NCBI RefSeq assembly: GCF_000211815.1
Contig: NZ_GL890940.1
Coordinates: forward strand, 1 to 64,000
Reading direction: 5' to 3'
Source: Moorena producens 3L
GTDB lineage: Bacteria; Cyanobacteriota; Cyanobacteriia; Cyanobacteriales; Coleofasciculaceae
DNA: 64,000 nt
This document shows, piece after piece, positions 36,401 through 45,878 of this stretch. The position numbers and the translations under genes were made by a program. The notes under the pieces are model-generated. The model was given only the letters and a program-made list of their open reading frames with translations. It made no database searches and was not told the origin of the DNA. Position 1 is the stretch's first letter, and the number at the start of each line of letters is the position of its first letter.

Positions 36401-38036
36401 GTTGAGCTAGCTTAGCAGGAGCCTCACACCATAATCTTTGATTTGGTGTGAGAGGAATGCGCGGCTGTTAAAGGGGTTCAATACCCCTTTAACAGCAAAT
36501 TACACTTTCAAAGAATCCTGAGATTTAATATATCTTCGTAATAATTTAATCATCTTTCATGGCAACCTTTCCAAAATCTATACACTAATTAGTGTATTAT
36601 TAACTATAGTGACCAACACCAGGGGATGAAATACACTTACCAGTATAAAGCACTTCCAAGCACCGACCAAAAGCTAGAGATAAATCTTTGGCTAAGGATT
36701 TGCCAGTACTGGTATAATCGTCAGCTTGGTGAAAGGTTTGATTGGTGGGAACGTAACAGAACTTCGGTTAACTCTTGCCCCTTGGTCTGTCATCTTCCTG
36801 AACTGCGCGATCGCCCCAACTACTACAGCCAAAAGAAACTTTTACCAGGACTCAAAAAGGGTAAGGTAACAGTGGAATGGTCAGGATATGATTTAGATTT
36901 TTCACGGGTTCCAGCTAATACTCTGCAGCAGGTCTGTAAACGTGTAGATAAGGCGTTTGATCGGTTTATTTATGGGGACAATAACGGCAATAGGAGTGGT
37001 AAGCCTCGCTTCAAATCTCAACCTCGTTATCGCTCATTTATTGTTGAAGGAGCAGGTTTAACCCTGCATTCATGTTCGACTGGGGGAAAGTTCCTTTACC
37101 TGAAAATACCCAAGATCGGCTTGCTAAAAATTCGCTCTCACCGCCATCTACCGGATGGTGCAATCCTCAAACAAGTGCAATTCATCAAAAAAAGTGATGG
37201 ATGGTTTGTAAACCTTAAACTTGATGATCCTACTGTTCCTGGTATTACACCTGATGTAATCGTGCCGAATTGGGAGAACTCCCTAGGAATGGATGCAGTA
37301 CTTCACCAGGAGTACTATCTGGCGACATCTTTAGGGGGAAAGCTACCATCCGCCAAGTTTTTGAGGCGAAATCAATCTAAATTAGCCAAAATTTCCAAAA
37401 AGAAAAATGCTCGCACCTCAAGGCAGTAAAGCACGCCGAAAACTAGCGAAAAAAGAGGGGTTGCAACACCAAAAAATTGCTCGCGCCAGAAAAGATTTCC
37501 AATACAAGACTGCCCACAGCTTAGTAAGTACAGGCAAGAAAGTATTCTTTCATGAAAACCTCAACCTTAAAGGTTTAAGTAAGCGTAATGCACCATTACA
37601 AGACAAAGAAGGGAAATACCTACCAAATGGTCAATCGGCCAAGTCCGGGCTCAACCTAAGTTGGGCGGATGCCGCTTTTGGAGAATTCTTTGTAATCCTT
37701 GGTCACATAGCTGCGAAAGCTGGAGCCGTTGTGGTTGCCAAGAATCCTGCTTATACCTCTCAATTGTTATCCTATCGAGATCAAGTGATTTTTACTGATT
37801 GCGGTATCCGGAAATATTGGGATGAAATAGAAAACCTCTGGGTTGATAGAGATATTAATGCTGCTATCAACATCAAGAGAGTGGGGCTGGACGTGTTCCC
37901 CACTATAAAACGCCTTAAAGGTAGCATCAAAATAGTTGATTCTATTACTGATGATACCTCCAAGGAAGTTCTACGCACTCTTCGGGGTGCCTGAGAAGCC
38001 TACACCATACCTTTAAGGTTGGTGTAGGAGCGTCAC
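36400..38036 (+). mobile_element. IS200/IS605-type element with tnpB only
   Basis: Left-end hairpin CTCACACCA...TGGTGTGAG (36423-36452) and right-end hairpin CCTACACCA...TGGTGTAGG (37999-38028) bracket a tnpB gene. Hairpin ends and lack of terminal inverted repeats are as in the IS200/IS605 superfamily; no tnpA is present. Just inside the left end is a second, perfect 13-bp stem hairpin (36464-36496, GCTGTTAAAGGGG with a TTCAATA loop). Exact ends are uncertain by some tens of bases on the left. Confidence 0.75.
36626..37994 (+). pseudogene. TnpB (OrfB, IS891/IS1341 type), frameshifted
   Basis: Frame 1 (36626-37429) starts MKYTYQYKALPSTDQKLEIN and reaches the RuvC-I Asp in LGMDAVLHQEYYLATS; frame 2 (37407-37994) continues from SKARRKLAKKEG with the RuvC-II Glu in VFFHENLNLKGL and the RuvC-III Asp in WVDRDINAAINI. 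The shift falls at about 37407-37429. The zinc ribbon that normally reads CxxCG...CxxCG has lost most cysteines (SQLLSYRDQ, FTDCGIRKYW). TnpB proteins are RNA-guided DNA nucleases; here the frameshift and lost zinc ligands point to decay, although the three RuvC acids remain. Confidence 0.85.
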
Positions 38037-38136
38037 ATTACAGACCTGAGGCTGACCCTGCATAACATATACATACCTGTGTGAACATAGTATTTTCGGA
38101 GAAAGGCAATATCAGCAAAGGCGGAGCGATCGCATT

Positions 38137-38775
38137 ATGACTCAACTATATGAGCAGCTCAACCAGCTAGTGACGGAAGCATGTAGTCATCCACCTGGAA
38201 GCGCTCACCGTCAAAAAAACTTAACAAAAATTATTCGTTTAGTCACTAAGAAACTTTGGCAAGAACATACTCCCTACTATCAAGACGCACTCCAACAAAC
38301 CTGGATTTACTTTTGCCAGAATATTTGCGAAGGCAAAACCGGTAATCCCTACGACTCTAGCCGTGGCAGTGTGGTCACTTGGCTCAATTTCTACTTGAAG
38401 AAACGACTCCAAGACTTTCGCATCAAGAACATAGACGGACAACGTCAGACAGTCTCTCCTATCAAGGCTCAAAATGGTGAAAACCTTGACCCGATCAATA
38501 GTGTGGCAGCTCCACCTGAGGTGCCTAGGTTACTCGAAGATGTTAGGGAATGGGTGGAAACGGCGGGTGTTGATAGTGATCTACGCACTACCCATGTTAA
38601 AGGTCATCCAGAGGTCACCTGCCAAGTCTTAATTTTACGACGCTTGCCTCCAGAAACTAGCTGGAAAACTCTCTCAGAAGAGTTTAATGTATCAATTTCT
38701 ACATTAAGTAGCTTTTATCAGCGACAATGTTTGCCCCGTTTGCGTAAATTTGGAGAATCGGAAGGATATCTATAA
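38137..38775 (+). CDS. Sigma-70-like regulatory protein upstream of DUF1822 gene
   Basis: 212 residues. N-terminal helices resemble sigma region 2 (YYQDALQQTWIYFCQNI then SVVTWLNFYLKKRLQDFRIKN), and the C-terminus resembles region 4 (TWKTLSEEFNVSISTLSSFYQRQCLPRLRKFG, helix-turn-helix). It is shorter and more divergent than housekeeping sigma factors, as in cyanobacterial ECF-like factors that precede DUF1822 genes. The next genes follow closely on the same strand: DUF1822 (38858) and a CHAT-CHASE2 protein (40092). Confidence 0.78.
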   Translation: MTQLYEQLNQLVTEACSHPPGSAHRQKNLTKIIRLVTKKLWQEHTPYYQDALQQTWIYFCQNICEGKTGNPYDSSRGSVVTWLNFYLKKRLQDFRIKNIDGQRQTVSPIKAQNGENLDPINSVAAPPEVPRLLEDVREWVETAGVDSDLRTTHVKGHPEVTCQVLILRRLPPETSWKTLSEEFNVSISTLSSFYQRQCLPRLRKFGESEGYL

Positions 38776-38857
38776 TAGGAGGTTCCTTAAAAAGACTTAC
38801 CTTAACCTTAACCTGGTTCAGTCAAGGTGTTCACATCAGTACAGAAACACAATTCCT

Positions 38858-39841
38858 ATGACCTACAACACCCATAACCTAGAACAATTTGCCCTTCCTC
38901 TGCCCATTACTGACAATGCACGCAGGAGTGCTGAGCAATTTGCTAGGCAGCAGCCTACCTCTGAAAAAGCTGAGCAAGTTCGACTCAACACCTTGGCTGT
39001 GTTGGTTGTCAATGATTACATGCAAATGCTGGGGATGCCTACAGATTTAAAAGCCTCAGACAGCTGGAATCCTATTATACGCCTGTTAGCTAATGTGGCC
39101 GACTTGGAAATATCCGATATCGGTCGTATCGAATGCCGACCGATCAAAGCCCAAGATTCCCTTTGCCATATTCCCCCCGAAGTTTGGTGTGATCGGATTG
39201 GCTATGTAGTTGTTCAGATTGATGAACAATCGTCCCAGGGAACAGTGTTGGGATTTACTCCAACTGCTGATACCGAAGAATTACCCATTAGCCAACTACG
39301 ACCCGTTGACGATTTAATCGATCAGTTCCATCAACCCATCTCAGAGCTAGCCCAGAGAACTAGGGTAAACTTGAGTCAGTGGTTAGACAATGTGGTTGAA
39401 ACCGGTTGGCAAACTCTCGAAAGCTTGGAAAACTTGTTAAACCCACCCGAACCAATTTTCGCTTTCCGCTCTTCTGGTCTAGAGTCAACTGAGGCGTTAC
39501 CCCTAGAGGAAAATCTTGATGTGGGGATTAGGCGGGCTAAGTTAATCGACTTAGGCCTATTGCTAGCGGGTTCCCCCGTGGCTTTGGTGGTGGAACTTTT
39601 ACCAGAATCTGAACTCAAGCAAAATATTTGCCTCAAGGTATATCCCACCGGTAGTAAAACCTATTTGCCTCCCAACCTCACACTCACTGTGCTGGATGGA
39701 TCGGGAACAGTGTTTCTTGAAGCCCAAGCCAGACAAATCGATAATTACATTCAATTGCAGTTCAGTGGTTTACCAGGAGAGCAATTTAGTGTCGAAGTTG
39801 CCCTTGGCGATGCCAGGATTATTGAGGATTTTGCAATCTGA
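38858..39841 (+). CDS. DUF1822 family protein
   Basis: About 327 residues from ATG 38858 (MTYNTHNLEQFALPLPITDNAR), the usual DUF1822 start; the frame is open further upstream to 38750 but that part overlaps the sigma-like gene. Typical segments: VRLNTLAVLVVNDYMQMLGMPTDL, WNPIIRLLANVADLEIS, GRIECRP and DRIGYVVVQIDE. Function unknown; the family is cyanobacterial and repeatedly sits between a sigma-like gene and a CHAT or CHASE2 gene, as here. Confidence 0.85.
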   Translation: MTYNTHNLEQFALPLPITDNARRSAEQFARQQPTSEKAEQVRLNTLAVLVVNDYMQMLGMPTDLKASDSWNPIIRLLANVADLEISDIGRIECRPIKAQDSLCHIPPEVWCDRIGYVVVQIDEQSSQGTVLGFTPTADTEELPISQLRPVDDLIDQFHQPISELAQRTRVNLSQWLDNVVETGWQTLESLENLLNPPEPIFAFRSSGLESTEALPLEENLDVGIRRAKLIDLGLLLAGSPVALVVELLPESELKQNICLKVYPTGSKTYLPPNLTLTVLDGSGTVFLEAQARQIDNYIQLQFSGLPGEQFSVEVALGDARIIEDFAI

Positions 39842-40091
39842 TCCCGTAGCGTGGCCTACGGCCAATCTAGGAATTCCTGAATTTAGCCATCGACACACCA
39901 CCGAAAGCGTTATAATTCAAAGTCCTTCGGGGATAGATCGGTTATCTGGTGTCTTGTTTGATATCAGTTTTGATATCAGTCAGTGGTCAATCCTAAGGCA
40001 CCGATACACCTTCTATAAACCTCTATAAACCTCTATAAATAAGTAAAATGAGGGTAGAAATCACATCTGCAACACCAGTGATCCATGACCA

Positions 40092-42491
40092 ATGACAAAT
40101 AACACGCGCAGCATTGGTAAATTAGTTGTCTTAAAGATAGGAGATGGTTGCTTTGACCAAGGGTTTCCAGTCACTTTACAGATTTTGGAAGAGGGCAAAA
40201 GCCCTTTGTTGGAAATCACTGGCAGGTTACCTCCTGCTCCGGAAATTATGCAATCGTGCCAAAGTTGGACAACGAGTTATCACAGTTTGGGGTTACGTTC
40301 CCGTCTAGAAGCATCTGTGGTACAAGTGACCAATGTATCTAAACTGGAACGGTGCTACAATGCAGCCCAAGTCTTAGGCGATCGCTTAAATGCTTGGCTA
40401 TCCTCAGAGCCATTTCGACCGATTAAGGAGAAATTACTCGAACAACTATTACCCTCCGATGAAATTCGTCTCATTATTCAAACCGAGAACAGTTGTTTAC
40501 GGCGACTGCCCTGGCATCTGTGGGATTTTTGGGAACGCTATTCCAAGGCAGAAATTGCTTTAAGTGCCTTAAAGTTTGAACCAGTCACTCTAAATCCCAA
40601 GCCCCACCAGAAGGTGAAAATTTTAGCAATTATTGGCAATAGTATTGGTATTGATACCGAAGCGGATCAGAAGTTGCTAGAGAAATTACCTGATGCTCAG
40701 CTCACGTTCCTTATAGAACCCAAGCGCCAGCAAGTCCATGAAGCCCTTTGGGAGCAATCCTGGGATATCCTCTTTTTTGCTGGTCATAGTTCCAGTAAAA
40801 ACGATGGTAAAACGGGTCACATTTATATTAATAAAACCGATAGTTTAACCATTAATCAGTTAAAGTTTGGCTTAAAAAGAGCAATTGGAAAAGGCTTAAA
40901 AATCGCTATTTTTAATTCTTGTGATGGATTGGGTTTAGCCTCGAATCTGGCTAATTTACAGATTCCCCAAATTATTGTGATGCGAGAACCGGTACCCGAC
41001 CGGGTTTCACAGGAATTTTTGAAATATTTTTTAACCGCTTTTGCTGGGGGGCAGTCCTTCTATTTAGCAGTGCGGGAAGCTAGGGAACGATTACAAGGGA
41101 TAGAAGACGAGTTTCCTTGTGCAACTTGGTTACCGATAATTTGTCAGAATCCTGCCGCAAAGCCACCGACTTGGCCAGGGTTGAGGGACAGTTTTGATGG
41201 AAAATATCCACTTCCACCTCCACCTCCACCTCCACCTCCACCTCCACGCCCTGAGCCTCTAAGCTTCGTCAAGGTATTAGTGAGCAGTTTAGTAATTACA
41301 TGCTTCTTGATAGTTATACAGCAGCTCGGTTTACTGCAAGGTTTGGAGTTGAAAGCCTTCGACCACCTGATCAATAGAAGACCAGCGGAGTTTCCCGATT
41401 CCCGTCTGATAGTGGTAGAGGTGACTGAAGAAGATATTGAAGCTCAGCAGTCGGATTTAAGACCAGCTACCTCCTTATCAGACCGATCACTCCAACAACT
41501 GTTAGAAATACTTAATTCCTCTCAAGCCAAAGTCATTGGCCTAGATATTCATCGTGATTTTCCTGTAGCCCCAGATTATCAGGATTTGGGAAGGCTCCTA
41601 GAGCAAAGCGAGAATTTGGTTACGGTCTGCAAAGCCAGTAACGAAGAGGATAAAGGAATTTCACCGCCCCCAGAAGTTCCGAAACAAAACTTGGGCTTTA
41701 GTGATGTTGTAGTTGACCCAGACGGGGTGATCCGTCGCCATCTGTTGGCGTTTAACCCTGATCCAAAATCAGTGTGTAGTGCTTCTTATGCTCTGAGTAC
41801 CCAGTTGGCCATGCGGTATCTAGTGGCAGAGGGAATCTTTCCCAAATACACAGAAGCTCAAAAACAAGATAAACAATACTTACAGCTAGGTGATGTAGTC
41901 TTTAAACCCTTAACCCATCATACTGGCAGTTATCATAAGCTTCATGCCTGGGGACACCAAATCATGCTGAATTACCGTTTTCACCAATCTCCAGAGGATT
42001 TTGTGCCCCAAGTCACTCTCTCTCAAGTTCTAAAGGGTAAGATCAATCCTGATGCTTTCAAGGGAAAAATTGTTCTGATTGGGGTTACTGCTCCCAGCCG
42101 TAAGGATTATTTGTTTACACCCTATAGTAAAGGTAATGACATAGAGGATCAAACACCAGGGGTAATTATTCATGCCCACATGGTAAGTCAGATTCTCAGT
42201 GCTGTTTTAGATGAGCGACCCCTGATACGGCATTGGCCTGCATGGCGTGAAGTAGTGTGGATTTGGGGTTGGGGCCTAACGGTTGGTCTGGTTTGTTGGC
42301 GCTGTAAATCCTCCCTACGTTTGGGTGTGTTGCTGTTGGCTCTATCGATTCTCTACGGGTCCTGCTTAGGTCTTTTGAAACAAGGGTATTGGGTACCATT
42401 AGTCCCCTCAGCATTGGCTGTGGTGGTTATTGGTAGTTTTATTGTTCTCTATGATCAACCTTCACCATATCCTCTAAAATTGATCAAGTAA
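40092..42491 (+). CDS. CHAT-CHASE2 membrane protein
   Basis: 799 residues. N-terminal CHAT domain with catalytic His in FFAGHSSSK (about 232) and Cys in IFNSCDGLG (about 276). A run of prolines (about 375-388, from CCACCT repeats) and a transmembrane helix (LVSSLVITCFLIVIQQLG) lead to a CHASE2 sensor domain (about 430-725: FDHLINRRP, DSRLIVVEVTEED, VIGLDIHRDFPV, FKGKIVLIGVTAPSRKD), then two or three C-terminal membrane helices. The CHASE2 part faces outside and could switch the cytoplasmic CHAT peptidase. Third gene of the sigma-like/DUF1822 module. Confidence 0.9.
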   Translation: MTNNTRSIGKLVVLKIGDGCFDQGFPVTLQILEEGKSPLLEITGRLPPAPEIMQSCQSWTTSYHSLGLRSRLEASVVQVTNVSKLERCYNAAQVLGDRLNAWLSSEPFRPIKEKLLEQLLPSDEIRLIIQTENSCLRRLPWHLWDFWERYSKAEIALSALKFEPVTLNPKPHQKVKILAIIGNSIGIDTEADQKLLEKLPDAQLTFLIEPKRQQVHEALWEQSWDILFFAGHSSSKNDGKTGHIYINKTDSLTINQLKFGLKRAIGKGLKIAIFNSCDGLGLASNLANLQIPQIIVMREPVPDRVSQEFLKYFLTAFAGGQSFYLAVREARERLQGIEDEFPCATWLPIICQNPAAKPPTWPGLRDSFDGKYPLPPPPPPPPPPPRPEPLSFVKVLVSSLVITCFLIVIQQLGLLQGLELKAFDHLINRRPAEFPDSRLIVVEVTEEDIEAQQSDLRPATSLSDRSLQQLLEILNSSQAKVIGLDIHRDFPVAPDYQDLGRLLEQSENLVTVCKASNEEDKGISPPPEVPKQNLGFSDVVVDPDGVIRRHLLAFNPDPKSVCSASYALSTQLAMRYLVAEGIFPKYTEAQKQDKQYLQLGDVVFKPLTHHTGSYHKLHAWGHQIMLNYRFHQSPEDFVPQVTLSQVLKGKINPDAFKGKIVLIGVTAPSRKDYLFTPYSKGNDIEDQTPGVIIHAHMVSQILSAVLDERPLIRHWPAWREVVWIWGWGLTVGLVCWRCKSSLRLGVLLLALSILYGSCLGLLKQGYWVPLVPSALAVVVIGSFIVLYDQPSPYPLKLIK

Positions 42492-42830
42492 TCTCAGAAT
42501 TGAGAATTGAGAATTAAGAATTGAGAATTGAGAATTGAGAATTGAGAATTGAGAATTGAGAATTGAGAATTGAGAATTGAGAATTGAGAATTGAGAATTG
42601 AGAATTGAGAATTTAGTAAGCCTGTTTCTTATATTGATCAGGTACATTCAAGTTTCTTACCCCGACTCCCGATTCCCGATTCCCGATTCCCGACTTCCTA
42701 CTCCCTCGGTGCGCTTTCCGTAGGCGAATTAAATTCGCCACGGGTCGCACCGCTCCCGACTCCCTCGGTGCGCTTTCCGTAGGCGAATTAAATTCGCCAC
42801 GGGTCGCACCGCTCCCGACTCCCTACTGCT
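42492..42830. repeat. TGAGAAT heptamer array and two 44-bp palindromes
   Basis: 42495-42612 holds about 17 TGAGAAT units. CCCGATT heptamers lie at 42660-42695. Two copies of the 44-bp GGTGCG...CGCACC palindrome lie at 42708-42751 and 42767-42810, separated by CGCTCCCGACTCCCTC-type spacer, the second ending 20 bp before the next start codon. Confidence 0.88.
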
Positions 42831-43802
42831 ATGGAACTGCAAGCATTACCCGTAACCTACACTGACATAGAAGCCGCCGCTAAACGCCTATTGGGCAATG
42901 CCCATCAAACTCCAGTCCATACCTCCAGGACTGTCAACCAGCTCACCAAGGCTCAAGTCTTCTTCAAATGCGAAAACTTCCAACGTATTGGTGCCTTTAA
43001 GTTTCGAGGGGCTTATAACGCTCTGTCACAACTATCTGAAGAACAAAAACAGCGAGGGGTTCTCACCTTTTCTTCTGGTAATCATGGCCAAGCGATCGCA
43101 TTATCTGGCACTCTCCTCGGTATTCCCACCACTGTAGTCATGCCCAAAGATGCCCCAGCTGTCAAGCAAGCCGCTACCCGTGGCTATGGTGCTGAAGTAA
43201 TTTTATATGATCGGGCTGAATTGAGACGAGAAGCATTAGCGGAAGAGTTATCACGCGATCGCAAACTCACTATCATTCCTCCCTACGATCACCCCCACAT
43301 TATTGCTGGACAGGGTACTACGGCCAAAGAACTCCTAGAACAAGTTGGTTCACTGGATCTGTTACTGGTGTGTTGTGGTGGTGGTGGCTTACTCTCCGGA
43401 TGTGCGATCGCAACCAAAACCCTATATCCTAATTGCCGTGTGATTGGTGTAGAACCAGCACAGGCCGATGATGCCACCCGTTCCTTCCATAGCAAAATCC
43501 TCCAAACTGTTGACAATCCCAATACCATTGCTGACGGAGCCAGAACTCCCAGCCTGGGTAAACTTACCTTTCCCCTAGTCCTTAATTACGTCGATGACAT
43601 GGTAACTGTATCGGAAGCTGCGATTATCCGTACCATGTTTTTCCTCTGGGAACGGCTCAAAATTGTAGTTGAACCCACTGGTGCCTTAGCTGCTGCTGCC
43701 CTACTTGAAGGTATCATTAACATGCCCAATGCTCGGATTGGTGTCATTATCAGCGGTGGCAATGTGGATTTGAAGCAAATTGCTCAATTGACTGGAAACT
43801 AG
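42831..43802 (+). CDS. PLP-dependent threonine/serine (threo-3-hydroxyaspartate) ammonia-lyase
   Basis: 323 residues, fold type II PLP enzyme. ENFQRIGAFKFRGAYNAL contains the Schiff-base Lys57; SSGNHGQAIAL binds the substrate carboxylate; GGGGLLSG (about 182-189) binds the PLP phosphate; the C-terminal ISGGNVDL closes the site. There is no ACT regulatory domain, so it is not the biosynthetic IlvA but a catabolic-type threonine dehydratase, serine racemase or hydroxyaspartate lyase. Single gene, directly after a block of palindromes. Confidence 0.88.
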   Translation: MELQALPVTYTDIEAAAKRLLGNAHQTPVHTSRTVNQLTKAQVFFKCENFQRIGAFKFRGAYNALSQLSEEQKQRGVLTFSSGNHGQAIALSGTLLGIPTTVVMPKDAPAVKQAATRGYGAEVILYDRAELRREALAEELSRDRKLTIIPPYDHPHIIAGQGTTAKELLEQVGSLDLLLVCCGGGGLLSGCAIATKTLYPNCRVIGVEPAQADDATRSFHSKILQTVDNPNTIADGARTPSLGKLTFPLVLNYVDDMVTVSEAAIIRTMFFLWERLKIVVEPTGALAAAALLEGIINMPNARIGVIISGGNVDLKQIAQLTGN

Positions 43803-43988
43803 GTATTAGAAGTATTAAGTTTTAAGGATTAAATATTAAGGATGAGGTATTTTTAGGATGGTACGAAGTATCCACCGTAGGCGATCGCGTTTTGGTTAGA
43901 ATTGGAAGATATTGTAAGAAGGAGTGGGATTGCTTGCGTGTATTATAGAAGTTGTGCTCGCAACTCAAACTTCAGCAACGTTTAACAA
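43803..43988. other. Short intergenic stretch, no feature seen
   Basis: AT-rich spacer with a HIP1 site (43879-43887) and no supported gene. Confidence 0.4.
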
Positions 43989-44222
43989 ATGCCACAAATT
44001 GTCTGGTCAAATTATCTACAGTATCGAGCCGAACTCAGGGGATTTGACCTAGCTAAGATCGAGGAAATCCTGAGATTTTCTGGATAGAGATATTATGATA
44101 CCGTCACAGGCAGACAGATCGCAGTTGGCAAGCACGACAATCAGTTAGTCATAATTCCTTATGAACGCAGTGGTGATTTGATAACTCCAGTAACCATCCA
44201 TAGCACCACCCGTCAACAACTA

Positions 44223-45165
44223 TAGTTGTTTCAATTAAGGATAAGACGGTGATGAGGTAAAATGAAAAGGGTATATTTTCAATAACTGACAGCAATGCCA
44301 TACAGTCTAGATTTCAGAAAAAAAGTAATAAACTATATAGAAAAAGGTGGAAAAATTACAGAGGCAGCGAAAGTATTTGGGATAGGAAGAGCGACAATAT
44401 ACAAGTGGTTGAATCGTTCCGAACTAAAGGCTAATAAAGTAGAACGTCGTCAAAGAAAGCTAGATTGGAAAGCCTTAGAACAAGATGTCAAAGAAAATCC
44501 AGATGCTAAATTAATAGAGAGAGCCAAAAAATTTGGAGTGCGCCCAAGTGCAATATTATACGCACTCAAAAAAATGAAAATAACTCGTAAAAAAAAAGAA
44601 CTTCGTTATCGGGAAAGAGATAGGAAAGAAAGAATAAAGTATTTAAGAGCATTAAGAGAATTAATAAAAATATCTGGAATTAAAAGCCTTGTATTCATTG
44701 ATGAGTCGGGGTTTGACAAAATACAGTCATGCCTTTATGGATGGTCAAAAAAAGGGAAAAAACTGTATGGTGAACAAACAGGAAAACGAATAAAAAGAGA
44801 AAATTTAGTAGCAGGAAGAAGGAAGAAATCAAAAGATTTAATAGCCCCTTGTTTAGTGGTAGTCTTAATGCAGAAGTATTTGAAGGATGGTTAAGCCAAT
44901 ATTTATTAGCCTCATTAACAATTCCTTCAGTATTAATTATGGATAATGCACCAATTCATAGAAAAAATGCAATTAGAGAATTAGTAGAGTCAGCCGGTCA
45001 TCAAGTATTATTTTTGCCGAAATACTCTCCAGATTTCAATGATATAGAGCATGATTTTAGTGCTTTAAAGAGAGCCAGAATGTATACTTCTATAGACACT
45101 TCTCTGGATGAAGTAATTCGTGAATATTGTGCTTCTTAGTGTCTCCTCCTTATTTAAAATAACTA
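44223..45165 (+). mobile_element. IS630-family insertion sequence, copy C (943 bp, different subtype)
   Basis: Imperfect terminal repeats TAGTTGTTTCAATTAAGGA and (complement of the right end) TAGTTATTTTAAATAAGGA, flanked by TA at 44221-44222 and 45166-45167. Removing it rejoins the toxin-like frame. It is not the same IS as copies A and B. Confidence 0.88.
44295..45139 (+). pseudogene. IS630 transposase (copy C), two overlapping frames
   Basis: Frame 1 (44295-44894): N-terminal helix-turn-helix MPYSLDFRKKVINYIEKGGK...ATIYKWLN and the first Asp in FIDESGFD. Frame 2 (44849-45139): second Asp in IMDNAPIHRK and Glu in YSPDFNDIEH. The frames differ by -1 and overlap by 46 bases near ATAGCCCCTTG; this is either a mutation or programmed frameshifting, which occurs in some IS630 elements. 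Confidence 0.8.
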
Positions 45166-45201
45166 TACGATTCCGCTTAAGAACTGGGAGATTTACAATT
45201 A

Positions 45202-45435
45202 ATGAATAATGCCAAGATGACATACTTTGAACAAGAGGATATCCTTCACCTTACCCTGTCTGATGAACCAGAAGCAGGTAGTGTCGAGATTAGTCCTAAC
45301 ATTACGGCCGAACTCAATGAAGCAGGAGACTTAATTGGAATAGAGATTATCCAAGCAAGTGCCTTCATCCGAGACGCCATTGTAGAATCAGCCCAGGGGA
45401 AGCTCTTGAATCTTTCGGGTAAGCATTCAGCTTAG
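45202..45435 (+). CDS. DUF2283 family protein (antitoxin-like)
   Basis: 77 residues: MTYFEQEDILHLTLSDEPEAGSVEISPNITAELNEAGDLIGIEIIQAS is the DUF2283 pattern. Start ATG 45202 overlaps the stop of the broken toxin-like gene; a second ATG at 45217 begins the family core. DUF2283 genes commonly pair with DUF4258-type toxins. With its partner destroyed and its promoter side cut by an IS, it may be silent. Confidence 0.8.
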   Translation: MNNAKMTYFEQEDILHLTLSDEPEAGSVEISPNITAELNEAGDLIGIEIIQASAFIRDAIVESAQGKLLNLSGKHSA

Positions 45436-45466
45436 GGACTTGGGTGTAAAAAAAATACCAATTAAA

Positions 45467-45847
45467 GTAGGGTGGGCAAAGTTATCTGATCGAGAAGACT
45501 GATTTTAACCAAAAGGTTTTTGCCTGATAGTAGGGTGGGCAAAGTTATCTGATCTAGAAGAATGATTTTAACCAAAAGGTTTTTGCCTGATAGTAGGCTG
45601 GGCAAAGTTATCTGATCGAGAAGACTGATTTTAACCAAAAGGTTTTTGCCTGATAGTAGGGTGGGCAAAGTTATCTGATCTAGAAGAATGATTTTAACCA
45701 AAAGGTTTTTGCCTGATAGTAGGGTGGGCAAAGTTATCTGATCTAGAAGAATGATTTTAACCAAAAGGTTTTTGCCTGATAGTAGGGTGGGCAAAGTTAT
45801 CTGATCTAGAAGAATGATTTTAACCAAAAGGTTTTTGCCCACCCTAC
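45467..45847. repeat. Sixfold 63-bp tandem array of GTAGGGTGGGCAAAG hairpin element
   Basis: Units start at 45467, 45530, 45593, 45656, 45719 and 45782 (period exactly 63). Each has GTAGGGTGGGCAAAG at the left and AAAAGGTTTTTGCC at the right; only the last keeps the full closing TTTTTGCCCACCCTAC arm. The unit is the 66-bp hairpin element of 16811 and 17867, so a tandem expansion of one element. Because 63 is a multiple of three, a minus-strand frame of repeated GKNLLVKIILLDQITLPTLLS stays open through it; I see no evidence for its expression. Confidence 0.92.
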
Positions 45848-45878
45848 TTCTTACCAAACCACACTAAGTATAGGAAAA

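Larger units (their letters stand above)
43989..45209 (+). pseudogene. Toxin-like gene next to DUF2283, nonsense codon plus IS630 insertion
   Basis: ATG 43989 opens MPQIVWSNYLQYRAELRGFDLAKIEEILRFSG, meets TAG at 44085-44087, then continues RYYDTVTGRQIAVGKHDNQLVIIPYERSGD to TRQQ, where an IS630 is inserted after TA at 44221-44222. Beyond the IS (45166) the same frame resumes RFRLRTGRFTINE and stops at 45209, overlapping the next start codon by 8 bp. A 90-residue protein with YDTVTGR and a TIH...RQQIRFR end beside a DUF2283 gene is typical of a DUF4258-like/BrnT-like toxin partner. It is inactivated twice. Confidence 0.7.

Noticed and set aside
41144..41374. Glycine-rich 76-codon minus-strand frame
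   Set aside because: Complement of the proline-codon run in the CHAT-CHASE2 gene.
45462..45857. 131-codon minus-strand repeat frame
   Set aside because: It is created by a 63-bp hairpin array whose period is a multiple of three; no start context. Kept only as a finding, not as a gene.
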